DNA of 61,140 nt, from assembly GCA_947165045.1 (NCBI GenBank), contig CAMUYW010000012.1, forward strand, positions 1 through 61,140, written 5' to 3'. This document shows, one piece after another, positions 44,994 through 54,389 of this stretch. Every line of letters begins with the position of its first letter. Position 1 is the stretch's first letter. A model generated the notes under the pieces. It saw only the letters and a list, made by a program, of their open reading frames with translations. It was not told where the DNA came from and ran no database searches. A program made the translations under genes and the position numbers. This stretch comes from an uncultured Fibrobacter sp. (GTDB taxonomy: Bacteria > Fibrobacterota > Fibrobacteria > Fibrobacterales > Fibrobacteraceae).

Positions 44994-45406
44994 ACAAATG
45001 CTATACTTAGTTTTTTGCCAAGAGCCTCTGCTGCTTTGATTAATGTTGCTACTGTGAGCGACGCTTTGGGGTTTTCTAACCTTTGGTATGCTTGACGTGT
45101 AATCCCCATTTTGCGTGCGATAAAAGCTGCTGATTTACCGCGACGAGCCTCGAAAATGGTGTATGCAATTGCGAGACGGTCGTCGACATGAATAGCCTCT
45201 AATCCTTTGCTTGGTTCTGCTTTTGTCCTTGCAACAGGAAGAGGGTCTTTTCTTTCGAGCATGCAGAAAAGAACACCGTCAAGTGCGTCTTTTGCCATAT
45301 TTCGGGCTTCATCGATTGTGTCTGCGAATGTGTTTGCTCCGGGAACATCTGGAAAAGTTACGCTGTAAGATTCTCCGTCTTTATAGATTTTTGCGGTATA
45401 TTGCAT
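44990..45406 (-). CDS. hicB: HicB-type antitoxin with XRE helix-turn-helix
   Basis: A 138-residue antitoxin: the HicB domain (residues 1-50, MQYTAKIYKDGESYSVTFPD VPGANTFADT), a linker, then an XRE-like helix-turn-helix (about 85-135, IARKMGITRQAYQRLENPK) that should bind the operator of its own operon. The ATG at 45406 has AAGGA 7 bases before it. A second ATG at 45436 overlaps the hicA stop (ATGA) and would add 10 basic residues; both are plausible. Confidence 0.85.
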   Translation of the reverse strand: MQYTAKIYKDGESYSVTFPDVPGANTFADTIDEARNMAKDALDGVLFCMLERKDPLPVARTKAEPSKGLEAIHVDDRLAIAYTIFEARRGKSAAFIARKMGITRQAYQRLENPKASLTVATLIKAAEALGKKLSIAFV

Positions 45407-45432
45407 GCTTGATTCCTTTTTTGTCTTACGTT

Positions 45433-45615
45433 TCATTTCAGCCCCGCGTCTTTGAGTATCTTGTTTAACGTTCCTATGGGGATGTCCTTTGTGTGATAAG
45501 GGACAGATATAGGAGGAAATCCGTTCTTTACGTAAATTCTATGCGATGAGGCTGGGGTTCGTTTTTCTTTAAAACCATTCTTTTTTAGTAGTTTAATGAG
45601 GTCTTTTGCTTTCAT
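45433..45615 (-). CDS. hicA: HicA-type mRNA interferase toxin
   Basis: A 60-residue dsRBD-fold toxin that cleaves mRNA. Starts MKAKDLIKLLKKNGFKEKRT with the catalytic His in ASSHRIYVKN (usual pattern G-S-H-H). Upstream of hicB and overlapping it, the standard hicAB order. The ATG at 45615 lies only 4 bases after the -10 element, so the message is probably leaderless or starts at the ATG. Longer frames start with TTG at 45648 inside the promoter and are rejected. Confidence 0.85.
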   Translation of the reverse strand: MKAKDLIKLLKKNGFKEKRTPASSHRIYVKNGFPPISVPYHTKDIPIGTLNKILKDAGLK

Positions 45616-45619
45616 ATAT

Positions 45620-45648
45620 AGTGTAATTAATTTTATTGACGTTGTCAA
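45620..45648 (-). promoter_or_regulatory. hicAB promoter with overlapping operator
   Basis: Minus strand: -35 TTGACA (45648-45643), 17-base spacer, -10 TACACT (45625-45620). The palindrome TTGAC-AAC-GTCAA (45648-45636) covers the -35, a likely HicB binding site for autorepression. Confidence 0.7.
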
Positions 45649-45670
45649 TATTTCTGTTTGCGACGAATAC

Positions 45671-45711
45671 GCAAATACGACCGCCCCAAAAAAGGACGGT
45701 CGCTTTTTTAT
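45671..45711. repeat. Direct repeat with terminator, right of hicAB
   Basis: GCAAATACGACCGCCCC then AAAAAAGGACGGTCGC and T6; second copy of 44953-44993 at an offset of 718 bases. It also serves as the terminator region at the end of the minus-strand lamin-tail gene. Confidence 0.85.
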
Positions 45712-45717
45712 TAGAGC

Positions 45718-46962
45718 TTAATTCCCGCAGTCGGAAATCATGCCCGGAGTGGGCGTGTCCGTGCACCAGGAATCAGGTTCTGCGCGCTTGTTCCACAGTC
45801 CAATGTTCAGTTGAGTACTCTTGCGGACTGCAGCTGACGAAGAACCGATGGGGAGCGGTGAGATGTGGAGCGTATCCGATTTGCCGTAGTAGAGCGAGTC
45901 GAGGACTGCCCCATTGCACTGCAGTACAATTGATCCGGAGCTTTTGCCGAATTGTGGCATGCTTTCGGCATACTTGTAGATGCCTGCAATGTTGGCCGTT
46001 TCGCGGTCTCCGACAACGAGAACTGCATTGGGCGGAAGTGCGACCGGAGTGATTTCTGTAGAACCGCTCACATTGGACGTCTTTCCGAGTGTGCATTTGT
46101 CCAAAACGAGAGTGTCCGTGCTGCCGTTGTAGAATTCGACGAAGGAGTATTGCGTAGAATCCTTGGGCTGCACAAAGAACTCGCTTATAACGATGTCATT
46201 TGTGGCAGGCGCGCGTTTCATTGCGGGGAGCTTGAGTGACACTTGTAAATTGACATCTTTTGCGATTTCAATGGCAAGCGCTATTTTGCTGCGAAGCGAT
46301 TCAATTTGGAAACTCGGTATAGGAGCGTTCTCGTCGAGAGTGAAATCGTCTTCCATGCTGAAAATGGTCTTCCCGTTTTCGTCTTGCATGGAGAGGGTGA
46401 TATGGTACTCACGGTCCAGCTTGAGGTCGTCGCTTGTAAATGTGACGTTCTCCGAATCGAACTCCATGGGGTAGGTGAACGTTTCTCCATTGCTCGTGAG
46501 TTTCATTTCGCCTTTCTTGATTCCTGCCGGATTTCCAAAGCCGATTGGTACTTTTACATAAACGAAACCGACTAGTGCGTGCATGGGTATTTTCAAGTTG
46601 ACTGCGGAGCCTGCTTCGAGCGCAGTTGTGACTTCGCCCTCTTGCATTAGTGCTCCGTTGGCGTAGAGCCTTGCTTTGAATACCCATTCTTCGCCAGGGA
46701 AAAGGTCTAGATTAAAGGACTTTTTCTCGATGGAATGGACAAAGTGGAGTGTATCCGTGCCATAGCAGTCCAGTACAAGGCTGTCAAGCAATGGTGTTTC
46801 CGTGTAGTCTACGCTTAGCGCGACGTTTGCTTCGGATCCAATCTGAATAGATTGGATTGATGCATCGCTATGAGATGAATCGCTCGAACAATTCCAAAGC
46901 GCGATAGCGGTGAGTGTGGTTACTGCGCAATTGTAGACGTGTTTTTTGAATGTAGGACTCAT
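45718..46962 (-). CDS. Lamin-tail-domain surface lipoprotein
   Basis: A 414-residue exported protein. N-terminal signal followed by Cys at LWNCSSDSS (atypical lipobox) and a serine-rich stretch; a central beta-rich part; and a C-terminal lamin-tail (LTD) fold at about residues 255-400 with NDIVISEFFVQP and FVEFYNGSTDTLVLDKCTLG. LTD domains in bacteria sit in surface and secreted proteins. Function unknown. Confidence 0.8.
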   Translation of the reverse strand: MSPTFKKHVYNCAVTTLTAIALWNCSSDSSHSDASIQSIQIGSEANVALSVDYTETPLLDSLVLDCYGTDTLHFVHSIEKKSFNLDLFPGEEWVFKARLYANGALMQEGEVTTALEAGSAVNLKIPMHALVGFVYVKVPIGFGNPAGIKKGEMKLTSNGETFTYPMEFDSENVTFTSDDLKLDREYHITLSMQDENGKTIFSMEDDFTLDENAPIPSFQIESLRSKIALAIEIAKDVNLQVSLKLPAMKRAPATNDIVISEFFVQPKDSTQYSFVEFYNGSTDTLVLDKCTLGKTSNVSGSTEITPVALPPNAVLVVGDRETANIAGIYKYAESMPQFGKSSGSIVLQCNGAVLDSLYYGKSDTLHISPLPIGSSSAAVRKSTQLNIGLWNKRAEPDSWCTDTPTPGMISDCGN

Positions 46963-47052
46963 ATAACCTCCTGTTTGTTGAATGGTCCTACTTATTTAAC
47001 ACGCTTTTTTGAGCCGTTTGTCCTAAAATTTTTTTTGAAAAAATGATTTTTT

Positions 47053-47520
47053 TTAAAGATGTAGCTTGCTTTTCCCGTTTTCGATTCGGTTGCCTTGGAG
47101 CTTGGCGGCGCAGGATTTGTCTTGCCGGAGGATCTTCACAAGAGCGCTCGGGGAAAGTCCGAATGCAGCAGCGGCGGCTTTAGTGTCGCCATTTTTGGTC
47201 GCCATGATGTCAAAAACATGGGCAACAAATAGCGGAAACTGCGGATTGCTCGGCTGAATATGCCCATTGCTGCCCGGAAATTTCATTTCGACTGCTGGCG
47301 GTTCTTCGCGCACGTTCAACGCGAGCGCCATTTGCATGCGATGAAGCGCGTGAATTTTGTTTTCTTTAGCACTTCTGCTTTCGGAAGACTTTATTTCTAA
47401 ATTATATTGTTGTAATGTAAGATGGACGCCGGTATTGGTTTTGTTTCTATGCTGACCGCCGGGGCCACTGCCTTGATATCCTTTCAAGGAACAGGCTCGT
47501 AAAAGTTCATCAAGGTTCAT
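47053..47520 (-). CDS. GGQ-motif release-factor-like protein
   Basis: A 155-residue protein with a class I release-factor catalytic domain: CSLKGYQGSGPGGQHRNKTNTGVHL (GGQ) and the following SAKENKIHALHRM. It lacks the codon-recognition domains, as in ribosome-rescue hydrolases of the ArfB type, but the C-terminus is a short helical domain (FPLFVAHVFDIMATKNGDTK AAAAAFGLS) in place of the ArfB basic tail. Ribosome rescue is inferred. The ATG at 47520 avoids overlap with the divergent gene. Confidence 0.82.
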   Translation of the reverse strand: MNLDELLRACSLKGYQGSGPGGQHRNKTNTGVHLTLQQYNLEIKSSESRSAKENKIHALHRMQMALALNVREEPPAVEMKFPGSNGHIQPSNPQFPLFVAHVFDIMATKNGDTKAAAAAFGLSPSALVKILRQDKSCAAKLQGNRIENGKSKLHL

Positions 47521-47538
47521 TTTTAGGTAGGTATCGCG

Positions 47539-48264
47539 ATGCATATACTGAAAAATAAAATAGTTCTTGCTCTTTTGGTAAGCGTATTTGCTTTTGTGGC
47601 GGGTTGTGCCGGCACCTCGAAGGATTCATCTGCGGTCGGTGAAGCAACGGAAACGGCTGCAGTCCGTGATGCCAAGGTGAAAGCTCAGGAAGAGGATAAG
47701 CTCTCGATGCTTGAAGAAATGTATGATCTATTCAAGGGCTCGGTCAAGAATCATGCTCCTTCGGATGTTTTGCTCGGCTTTTTGACAGATTCATCGGAGT
47801 ATTGGCTCGATACGCTCGAAAGTCATGCCAAAAGTTACGATGCTGCCGCTATAGATACATGCCAGTTCTATGAAGCGTATGCCATTGTGCTTTATCGCCT
47901 TTATGAACGCGAACACCTTTGGGAAGTCTCTGATTATCGCATGCTTTACTTGCTCTTGTATGGCACGGAGTTCCTTGATTTGGTGAATCGCGTGAACATG
48001 GGTCCGTTCGAAGTCAAGAACGATCGAGGAAGCGTTGGCCTGGCGAGCAGTCCGAAGGTGCCAATTATGCTTTTTGATTGGGACGATACGAAGTGGAAAC
48101 TTAACCTTATTGAAACCTTGCCTTTGATTACGAAGGGGATCGAAGCGACTGCTGTAAAGAAAAATTGGACGGGTGCAAAGCTTGCTCTTTACTGGCTCGA
48201 CAAAAAGTACCATCTGCAGTATTCCCGCCTTGACGAATCGCTTTTTGAACCGATTGGATTTTAA
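47539..48264 (+). CDS. Hypothetical lipoprotein of the C25-peptidase locus
   Basis: A 241-residue lipoprotein (lipobox VAGC, Cys-23). The mature part is helical with many Tyr, Leu and Trp residues (YEAYAIVLYRLYEREHLWEV) and no recognised family. It starts a three-gene run (47539, 48287, 49186) with short gaps leading into the C25 peptidase, hence possibly an envelope partner of it. Confidence 0.7.
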   Translation: MHILKNKIVLALLVSVFAFVAGCAGTSKDSSAVGEATETAAVRDAKVKAQEEDKLSMLEEMYDLFKGSVKNHAPSDVLLGFLTDSSEYWLDTLESHAKSYDAAAIDTCQFYEAYAIVLYRLYEREHLWEVSDYRMLYLLLYGTEFLDLVNRVNMGPFEVKNDRGSVGLASSPKVPIMLFDWDDTKWKLNLIETLPLITKGIEATAVKKNWTGAKLALYWLDKKYHLQYSRLDESLFEPIGF

Positions 48265-48286
48265 CGGATAATAAGGTATAGAGTTT

Positions 48287-49186
48287 ATGCGTAAACTTCT
48301 TGCGACTTGCGCAATTGTTCTTGTTTCTGTAGTCATGGCTGTAGCTGCTCCTGCAACATCGAAGTCGGCAGCCTCTAATAAAACGGTCAAATCGGCAGCA
48401 TCTAAAATTTATGGTGCTGTTGAAGCGAAGGATGGATTTGTAGGTGGGCGCCTCTTTGATGTTCTGGATTCTGTCGGTGGAACGGGAACATGGATGGAAT
48501 GGGACGTGAATGGCGTTCGCGATCCTTCTTTGATGAATATTCTGGATCCGTTATTGAATTCTACGAATAAGCCTAAAATGATTTGGGCCATCATAGAACG
48601 TGAAAAGCCTTTGCTTGCCGTACTTTTACCGAAGGGACTAGGTGAAGTACTCGTATTTTACGAACTTGGTGTGTTCGATGCTAAGCCTGTGGCATTGAAG
48701 TTGAATAGTGTTCTTACGCCTGATGTCGTATTTAGGGATTACAAACAAGTTTCTGAAAATCAATTTGTGCACTTGGACCGTTCGAACTTGAAAATTACTG
48801 CATCGGACAAGTTAATTCGTTTCAGTTACGATAATCCCGACAAAACTCCGCTTCGATATGACTTGGATTTTGCAAAGAAAACTATTGTTGAAAAGCATGC
48901 CGAAGTGAACGATTACCTCGGTTTCTTGAAATATGAATATTCCTTGATGCTTCGTGCTTTTGTTCAGTCGACACGTGGCATTTTTAACTGGCAGCCTTGG
49001 CATTGGTATATGGACAAATGGAATTCCAAGTACATGGTTACGCCCAAGGATATCGAGATGATTCTTTCAAAAGGAGTGCCTCCCGAATACATAACCGTCT
49101 TTAAGGCTAAAGCATCGGGTGGCGAGGTTGTCGAAATGCGTACAACGGGGAATGGATTCCTCGAAATGGTCGTTACAAGACCTTAG
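48287..49186 (+). CDS. Hypothetical exported protein of the C25-peptidase locus
   Basis: A 299-residue protein with signal peptide (MRKLLATCAIVLVSVVMAVA AP), an Ala/Ser/Lys-rich linker, then a mixed domain I do not recognise. Its stop codon overlaps the first candidate start of the C25 peptidase, so the two are co-translated. Confidence 0.72.
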   Translation: MRKLLATCAIVLVSVVMAVAAPATSKSAASNKTVKSAASKIYGAVEAKDGFVGGRLFDVLDSVGGTGTWMEWDVNGVRDPSLMNILDPLLNSTNKPKMIWAIIEREKPLLAVLLPKGLGEVLVFYELGVFDAKPVALKLNSVLTPDVVFRDYKQVSENQFVHLDRSNLKITASDKLIRFSYDNPDKTPLRYDLDFAKKTIVEKHAEVNDYLGFLKYEYSLMLRAFVQSTRGIFNWQPWHWYMDKWNSKYMVTPKDIEMILSKGVPPEYITVFKAKASGGEVVEMRTTGNGFLEMVVTRP

Positions 49187-52100
49187 TGTTACATCTAAAT
49201 GGTGATAGTTTTTCTATTTTAAAATTCGTGAAATCTATCATCAAAAAATTTCAGATTCTTCTAGTTGCTTGCGCAACGGTTTCTAGCTTGGCATCTTCTG
49301 TAGTGGAAGATTCCAAGAATCGTTTTATTTTAGACGACGAAGTCATGGATTCGTCGAAAAAATCATGTGAAGACGGCTCGGGGATGCGCTTTGCTCCTGA
49401 AAACGCGTTTTACGTGGATTCCGGCTATGTACCCGTCCGTCATTATCGAGTGGCAATTCCGTCCAATACGAAGCCTTCGGTCTCGGTGGTAAACAACAAG
49501 CTCCTATCGCTTGATGCTTCGCCCTGCAAGTCGACTCCGGTCAAGATTTCGTCTGTCGATGTCTCGAGTCCGTTCCTCAAGGATAACTTGTGGATGGTCG
49601 ATGTGCTTGTGCCGCTTTACGTAAAGCAAGGTGGTTCTGTTGCGTTACGCAAAAATTTCCGCTTGACGGTTGATTTTGGTTCTGCAAAAGCCGCTGGCCG
49701 AAATCCTGGTGCTCGTGCGCTCATGTTTGTTGAAAATGCTGTGGCTGCGGCTCAGTTTGGTGTATCCTCTAATCCATCGGCTCTGCGTAAAGATGCTAGT
49801 TCTGATTATGATGACATTGTTCAACTTGCCGAACTGGTTGTGGGCGATGAAAACATGGCGACCTTCAGCGAAGACGGTCTTTTTGCGGTAGGCTTCAATG
49901 CTATTCGCAATTCGCTTTTGAAGATTTCTCGTCAAAATGATTTGGATGCAATTCCAGTCGAAAAAATTTGCGTATATGGTGCTACGCCGGATACGCTCTC
50001 TGATATGGGACCTGGAACAGACCTCCGCAAACCTAATAAGATGTTTGAACTGCCTATTAAAGTTGATGACCGTAATTCTAACGGGATCTTTGATGAAGGC
50101 GACTCTCTCTATTTTGTGGGGTACGGAAACGCTTTCTGGAAACGAGTCGACATGGAGCCGGTTGATGCACCCAAGACGAATATGGGCTATTTCCATTCCT
50201 ATTCGCCGTATTCCTATTACCAGCATTTTGTTTTTGGCTACAAGCAAGTGGGCAGCGGTCTCCGCCTAGAAACTCTCGAATCGCCGAAGTCTTCTGCAAA
50301 AAGCATTGATTGGTTAAGGTATGTGCGTGCAGAACGAGATGAACTCTTGCGTGATGCTTATTTTGGTAGGGAATGGGAATCGTCAACGGGTAAGGAATAT
50401 TTTTGGAAATGGCGCGGCGCTGGTGATTCTCTTGCTTTATCTGCTAGCGATTTGGAATTCAAGGCTACGACCAGTAATTTGCCGGGACTTGTTTCTGGCG
50501 GTAAAGGCTTTGTCTCGGTTTCGTTCTTTCCGTTGCGCTCGGAAAATTCCAGCACGTTATTTTCGGATAGTAGCTATTCCAAGCGAATGGTCCCCATATG
50601 CTTTAGATTGAGCGTGAATGGTACGGAATATTCAAAGGTAAAGGGCGAAGAATTATACTGGAAAGATGGCGATTTATTGCCGGGCGGAAATTTTGGTGTC
50701 CCGACAAAAGCATTAAAAGCCTCGGACAACAAATATGAACTGACCGTTCTCGACAACTCATTCCAAAACGATCGCTTTGACGGTTATTCCGTGGCATACC
50801 AGTGGGATCCATCTACTGTGACTATTGATTCGTCGGAGTGGATGTTGCCTGGATTTGCAACGGGCGTTGTCCGTATTCCTGTGGGGAAAAATTCTGACTT
50901 ACGTTTGATGAAATTTAAGAATTTCGTACCGGTTGGACTTTTGAAAATTACGGATGGAGTTGCTGTTGATAGCATTGGAAATGACGATGACATTCGCTAT
51001 TTGCTGTATCGCGGTAGTGACCGTCGTAAAGCCATTAGTGTAAAGGGAATCCCTGAAACCTCGAATAATGTGGTTAAGAAACTGGCTAAAATTTCTTCGA
51101 AGACAGAGTATCTCATTATTGCTCCGGAAGCTTTTTTGAAGCCTGCTGAGGAATTAGCAGTATTCCGTTCAAGTGATTCATCTGCATCGAAACTTGTGAC
51201 GGCGGTTGTCTCTGCAGAAAATATTTATAGGCACTATACAGGCGGTGCTTTATCTCCGATCGCGATTAGAAACTATATCGCTTATGCTCGTTCTGTTTGC
51301 CCAGATTTGCGCTTTGTCTTACTTGCAGGGTCTGGCCATTATGACTACCGCGGTACAAAGTACGGGGTGAACTATATGCCTCCGTTCGAAAAAGAAGCTG
51401 CTGTGACGGAAGACTTTTTCGGGGTTCTTGATTCCGGTGAAGTTGTTCGTAGCGGCAAGGTGTATGATGTCGATTTGGCTGTCGGGCGCCTGCCTGTATC
51501 TTCTGTACAAGAATTTGAAAACTATATCGAAAAGGCTAGGGATTATGATCAAGTTCAAAGATTCGATCATAGCGAATGGAGGTCTACATTATTGCTGGCG
51601 GCCGATGATGCATACAATGGAACTTCGCCCGACCCGATGGACCACACGATTTATCAGGAAAACTTGGCAAGGTTGATTGATACAACGGCGGATTCTTTGG
51701 GCTATAGAATGAATATGAAGAAGGTTTACCTTCTGGATTACGAGGCCGATGCTGCAGGGCAAAAGTTGGAAGCCGCCAATGATTTCTTGAATATTTTGAA
51801 CCAGGGTGCATTGATGACCATGTATTACGGACATGGTTCCAAGGTCGCTTGGGCTTCGGAAGGCTTGATGAAGCTTTCTTACCTTTCAAGGCTGTCGAAC
51901 AAGAAACGATACACTGTGTTGAACTCGTTCTCTTGCACTGTGGGACGTTTTGATGAAGGCAATTCCAGGTCCATGACGGAAGCTGTTGTTCTTTTGCCTA
52001 ATGCTGGTGCAATTGCTGCTATTGGCGCAGCTCGCGAAACGTATGCGAACCCCAATGAAATCTTTGCTAAAAACTTTATTAGCCGAGCCCTGTTGAAAAA

Positions 52101-53328
52101 TGGAAATTATATCGGTCTTGCCTATATGCAGGCAAAGGATAACATATTCCTGCATAATAGGTCTGTCCCGACATACACCAGCAATGTGTACAATTCAGAA
52201 CACTATGTCTTGATGGGTGAACCTGTGATTCGTATGCCGCAGGCCGATTTGAAGGTTTCTTTAGACGCTTCGATTGGTTCCATCAAGGCTCTTGACAAAG
52301 TGAAGTTGTCCGGAAAAGTATCAGGAATGTCTTCTGGAAATATAGCCTTGACACTTCGCGAAGGCCGCTATACCAAGCGTCTTGATATGATTACGACATC
52401 TAATTATGCCGATGTCCAGTATGATGGCCCGCTAATTTATTCCGAAGTTGTGCCTGTTGTTAACGGCCGTTTTGAAACTGAATTTGTGACTCCGAAAAAA
52501 TTGAATATTGGCGATTCTCTTGCGGAATTCCGTGCATGGGCTTATTCTTCGGACAAAATCGCTGTAGGTCGCTTTTTTGAGAAGAATATCAAAATTTCAG
52601 GCGTTTCGAACTATGCGGATTCATTGAATGATAAGACTCCGCCGACTATTAAAATCCAGTTGTGCAATTCGGGTGAAATGACATCCTTTGTCGACAATCA
52701 GCATGTCAAACTCCAGACTCCGGCATGCTTGCAGGTTGTTGTTGAAGATGAAACGGCGTTGGATTACCGTGAACAGGCTGATGAAGGTATTACGTTTGAA
52801 ATGTATGGACTTGAAAATCCCTATCATCCGTCTCCGTTTTTGGAACAGTCTTCTAAACGCGCTGTAGCTCGCAAGTCCTTGACAACGGAATCGTACCCTC
52901 CAGGAAATTATACGTTCTTGGTCCGTGCTATGGATGTCTTGGGTAATGTTTCTTCAAAGACCGTACAAGTTGAAATTACGGAAAAATTGCAGGCAGGACT
53001 TTCCGATGTATTCAACGTGCCGAACCCAATGGGCAAGAAGGGCACGACGTTCTATTTCAAGAACCTTTCGTCTGATTTGGATCCTGATGTAACCATCTTT
53101 ATCTACAATCAGCATGGTAGGCTTGTTAAGGTGATTAAGAATGCTAAATCTGGCGAAACGCATTGGGATGGTTGCGATAACTTCGGGCGTAAACTTGCTA
53201 ATGGATTGTACCACTATGTTGTCCGTAGCAAAACCAAGGTTACGGATTCTTACAGCTCTTCGGATTCAAAAACGAAAACAATAAATCAAACTTGGACTAA
53301 AAAACAAAAACTGTTGATATCGAGGTAA
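49186..53328 (+). CDS. C25 (gingipain-like) peptidase, PorU-type
   Basis: A 1380-residue exported protein. A signal peptide (KSIIKKFQILLVACATVSS LA) is followed by a beta-rich region, a C25 caspase-fold domain (about 690-1020) with catalytic His-883 (YYGHGSKVAWAS) and Cys-917 (NSFSCTVGRFDE), further beta domains, and a C-terminal FlgD-Ig-like domain (NVPNPMGKKGTTFYF, GLYHYVV). This layout matches PorU, the surface sortase of type IX secretion, which Fibrobacterota are known to use. Start: GTG 49186 overlapping the previous stop, or GTG 49228, which begins the signal peptide directly. A secreted gingipain-like protease is the alternative. Confidence 0.85.
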   Translation: MLHLNGDSFSILKFVKSIIKKFQILLVACATVSSLASSVVEDSKNRFILDDEVMDSSKKSCEDGSGMRFAPENAFYVDSGYVPVRHYRVAIPSNTKPSVSVVNNKLLSLDASPCKSTPVKISSVDVSSPFLKDNLWMVDVLVPLYVKQGGSVALRKNFRLTVDFGSAKAAGRNPGARALMFVENAVAAAQFGVSSNPSALRKDASSDYDDIVQLAELVVGDENMATFSEDGLFAVGFNAIRNSLLKISRQNDLDAIPVEKICVYGATPDTLSDMGPGTDLRKPNKMFELPIKVDDRNSNGIFDEGDSLYFVGYGNAFWKRVDMEPVDAPKTNMGYFHSYSPYSYYQHFVFGYKQVGSGLRLETLESPKSSAKSIDWLRYVRAERDELLRDAYFGREWESSTGKEYFWKWRGAGDSLALSASDLEFKATTSNLPGLVSGGKGFVSVSFFPLRSENSSTLFSDSSYSKRMVPICFRLSVNGTEYSKVKGEELYWKDGDLLPGGNFGVPTKALKASDNKYELTVLDNSFQNDRFDGYSVAYQWDPSTVTIDSSEWMLPGFATGVVRIPVGKNSDLRLMKFKNFVPVGLLKITDGVAVDSIGNDDDIRYLLYRGSDRRKAISVKGIPETSNNVVKKLAKISSKTEYLIIAPEAFLKPAEELAVFRSSDSSASKLVTAVVSAENIYRHYTGGALSPIAIRNYIAYARSVCPDLRFVLLAGSGHYDYRGTKYGVNYMPPFEKEAAVTEDFFGVLDSGEVVRSGKVYDVDLAVGRLPVSSVQEFENYIEKARDYDQVQRFDHSEWRSTLLLAADDAYNGTSPDPMDHTIYQENLARLIDTTADSLGYRMNMKKVYLLDYEADAAGQKLEAANDFLNILNQGALMTMYYGHGSKVAWASEGLMKLSYLSRLSNKKRYTVLNSFSCTVGRFDEGNSRSMTEAVVLLPNAGAIAAIGAARETYANPNEIFAKNFISRALLKNGNYIGLAYMQAKDNIFLHNRSVPTYTSNVYNSEHYVLMGEPVIRMPQADLKVSLDASIGSIKALDKVKLSGKVSGMSSGNIALTLREGRYTKRLDMITTSNYADVQYDGPLIYSEVVPVVNGRFETEFVTPKKLNIGDSLAEFRAWAYSSDKIAVGRFFEKNIKISGVSNYADSLNDKTPPTIKIQLCNSGEMTSFVDNQHVKLQTPACLQVVVEDETALDYREQADEGITFEMYGLENPYHPSPFLEQSSKRAVARKSLTTESYPPGNYTFLVRAMDVLGNVSSKTVQVEITEKLQAGLSDVFNVPNPMGKKGTTFYFKNLSSDLDPDVTIFIYNQHGRLVKVIKNAKSGETHWDGCDNFGRKLANGLYHYVVRSKTKVTDSYSSSDSKTKTINQTWTKKQKLLISR

Positions 53329-53331
53329 ATA

Positions 53332-54204
53332 ATGGAATTACGTGAAAAACCGGGCAAGGTGCAAAAGCTTTTGGAGCTTTCTCTCCGATTCCGCCTGATT
53401 TTTGTGGTTTTGATGGTTGGCTTTTCTGTGGCGTTCTTGGCTACGGGCTGGCAACAAATGGGTTCGCTCCCTTTGGGTGCTTCTGAAGCTCTTGGTATGT
53501 GGGTAGCCGCATTTACGAATGTCGCCTCGGCATGGAATTCTGCACAGTACATCATTGTTGCAGGACTTTCCATGATTGTTCTTTATTTTGTCTTTGGCGG
53601 ATGGCGTGGCGGCGTTGGTGGCTTGCTTTCTCTTGTGGCCTTTGTCGGGGCGCTTTTTGCCTTGGGCGGTGACGAGGATATGCTTGTTATTTTCTTTGCC
53701 GTGTTTGCGGGCATTGCTCTATTGCTTGTGTTTTTTGCTAAGTGGAGCGTTGCTTGTGCGCTGTTCCCGTTTGCTCTTTCGTGGCTTTTGCTTACGGGAT
53801 TTGTGAGCTGGTTCCCGATGATGATTGGAAAGGCCTGGCTCATGTGGGCTGTTCTGAGTGCAATCGCTTTTTCGGGCGTTGTGGCGTGCGCATTGGCTGC
53901 CGGCAAGGAACTCGGAGAAGGGGCTCCGCAGGCGGGTGCGCTTGTGAAGGCGGGCAAGAAGATGCTTGCTCCGGTCTTGATTGCTTCGCTCTTGGCGATT
54001 TCGGCTCTTGTGGTCGATATGAGCGTTGTCGTGGACTGGAGAAGAATTGGTTGCGCTGCGATTCTCTGGGTGGCTTTCAACGTGTGGTTCTTCGGCTTTA
54101 CTTTCGGGACTATGTCTTTTGCTCCGTGGGAACGCATCCGTTCCGGTTCCCGCCGCGTTAAAATGAGCGACAAGAAAAAGAGTTCATCGAAAAAGAAAAA
54201 ATAA
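53332..54204 (+). CDS. Hypothetical polytopic membrane protein
   Basis: A 290-residue protein with about seven hydrophobic helices and a lysine/serine tail (DKKKSSSKKKK). No family recognised. It starts 3 bases after the C25 peptidase and probably belongs to the same transcript. Conserved Trp and Gly in the loops, nothing catalytic seen. Confidence 0.75.
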   Translation: MELREKPGKVQKLLELSLRFRLIFVVLMVGFSVAFLATGWQQMGSLPLGASEALGMWVAAFTNVASAWNSAQYIIVAGLSMIVLYFVFGGWRGGVGGLLSLVAFVGALFALGGDEDMLVIFFAVFAGIALLLVFFAKWSVACALFPFALSWLLLTGFVSWFPMMIGKAWLMWAVLSAIAFSGVVACALAAGKELGEGAPQAGALVKAGKKMLAPVLIASLLAISALVVDMSVVVDWRRIGCAAILWVAFNVWFFGFTFGTMSFAPWERIRSGSRRVKMSDKKKSSSKKKK

Positions 54205-54210
54205 TTCAAA

Positions 54211-54327
54211 AAGCGTCTCGGGCTGTTTGCCCGGGACGCTTGTTGTTGGAGTGTGGATGTTTTATTCTTTCTGTTCTTAATTTTAGATTTCTTTAACGCA
54301 AAAAGCCTTACTTTCGTAAGGCTTTTT
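54211..54327. terminator. Two terminator hairpins between convergent genes
   Basis: AGCGTCTCGGGC-TGTTT-GCCCGGGACGCT at 54211-54241, and AAAAGCCTTA-CTTTCG-TAAGGCTTTTT at 54301-54327. The second is a clean bidirectional terminator. Confidence 0.75.
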
Positions 54328-54389
54328 ATGGATAAAAAATCCATGTTGAGAAATTGTGTTGAGAATTTCGTGCGCTTATGAATGTGGCG

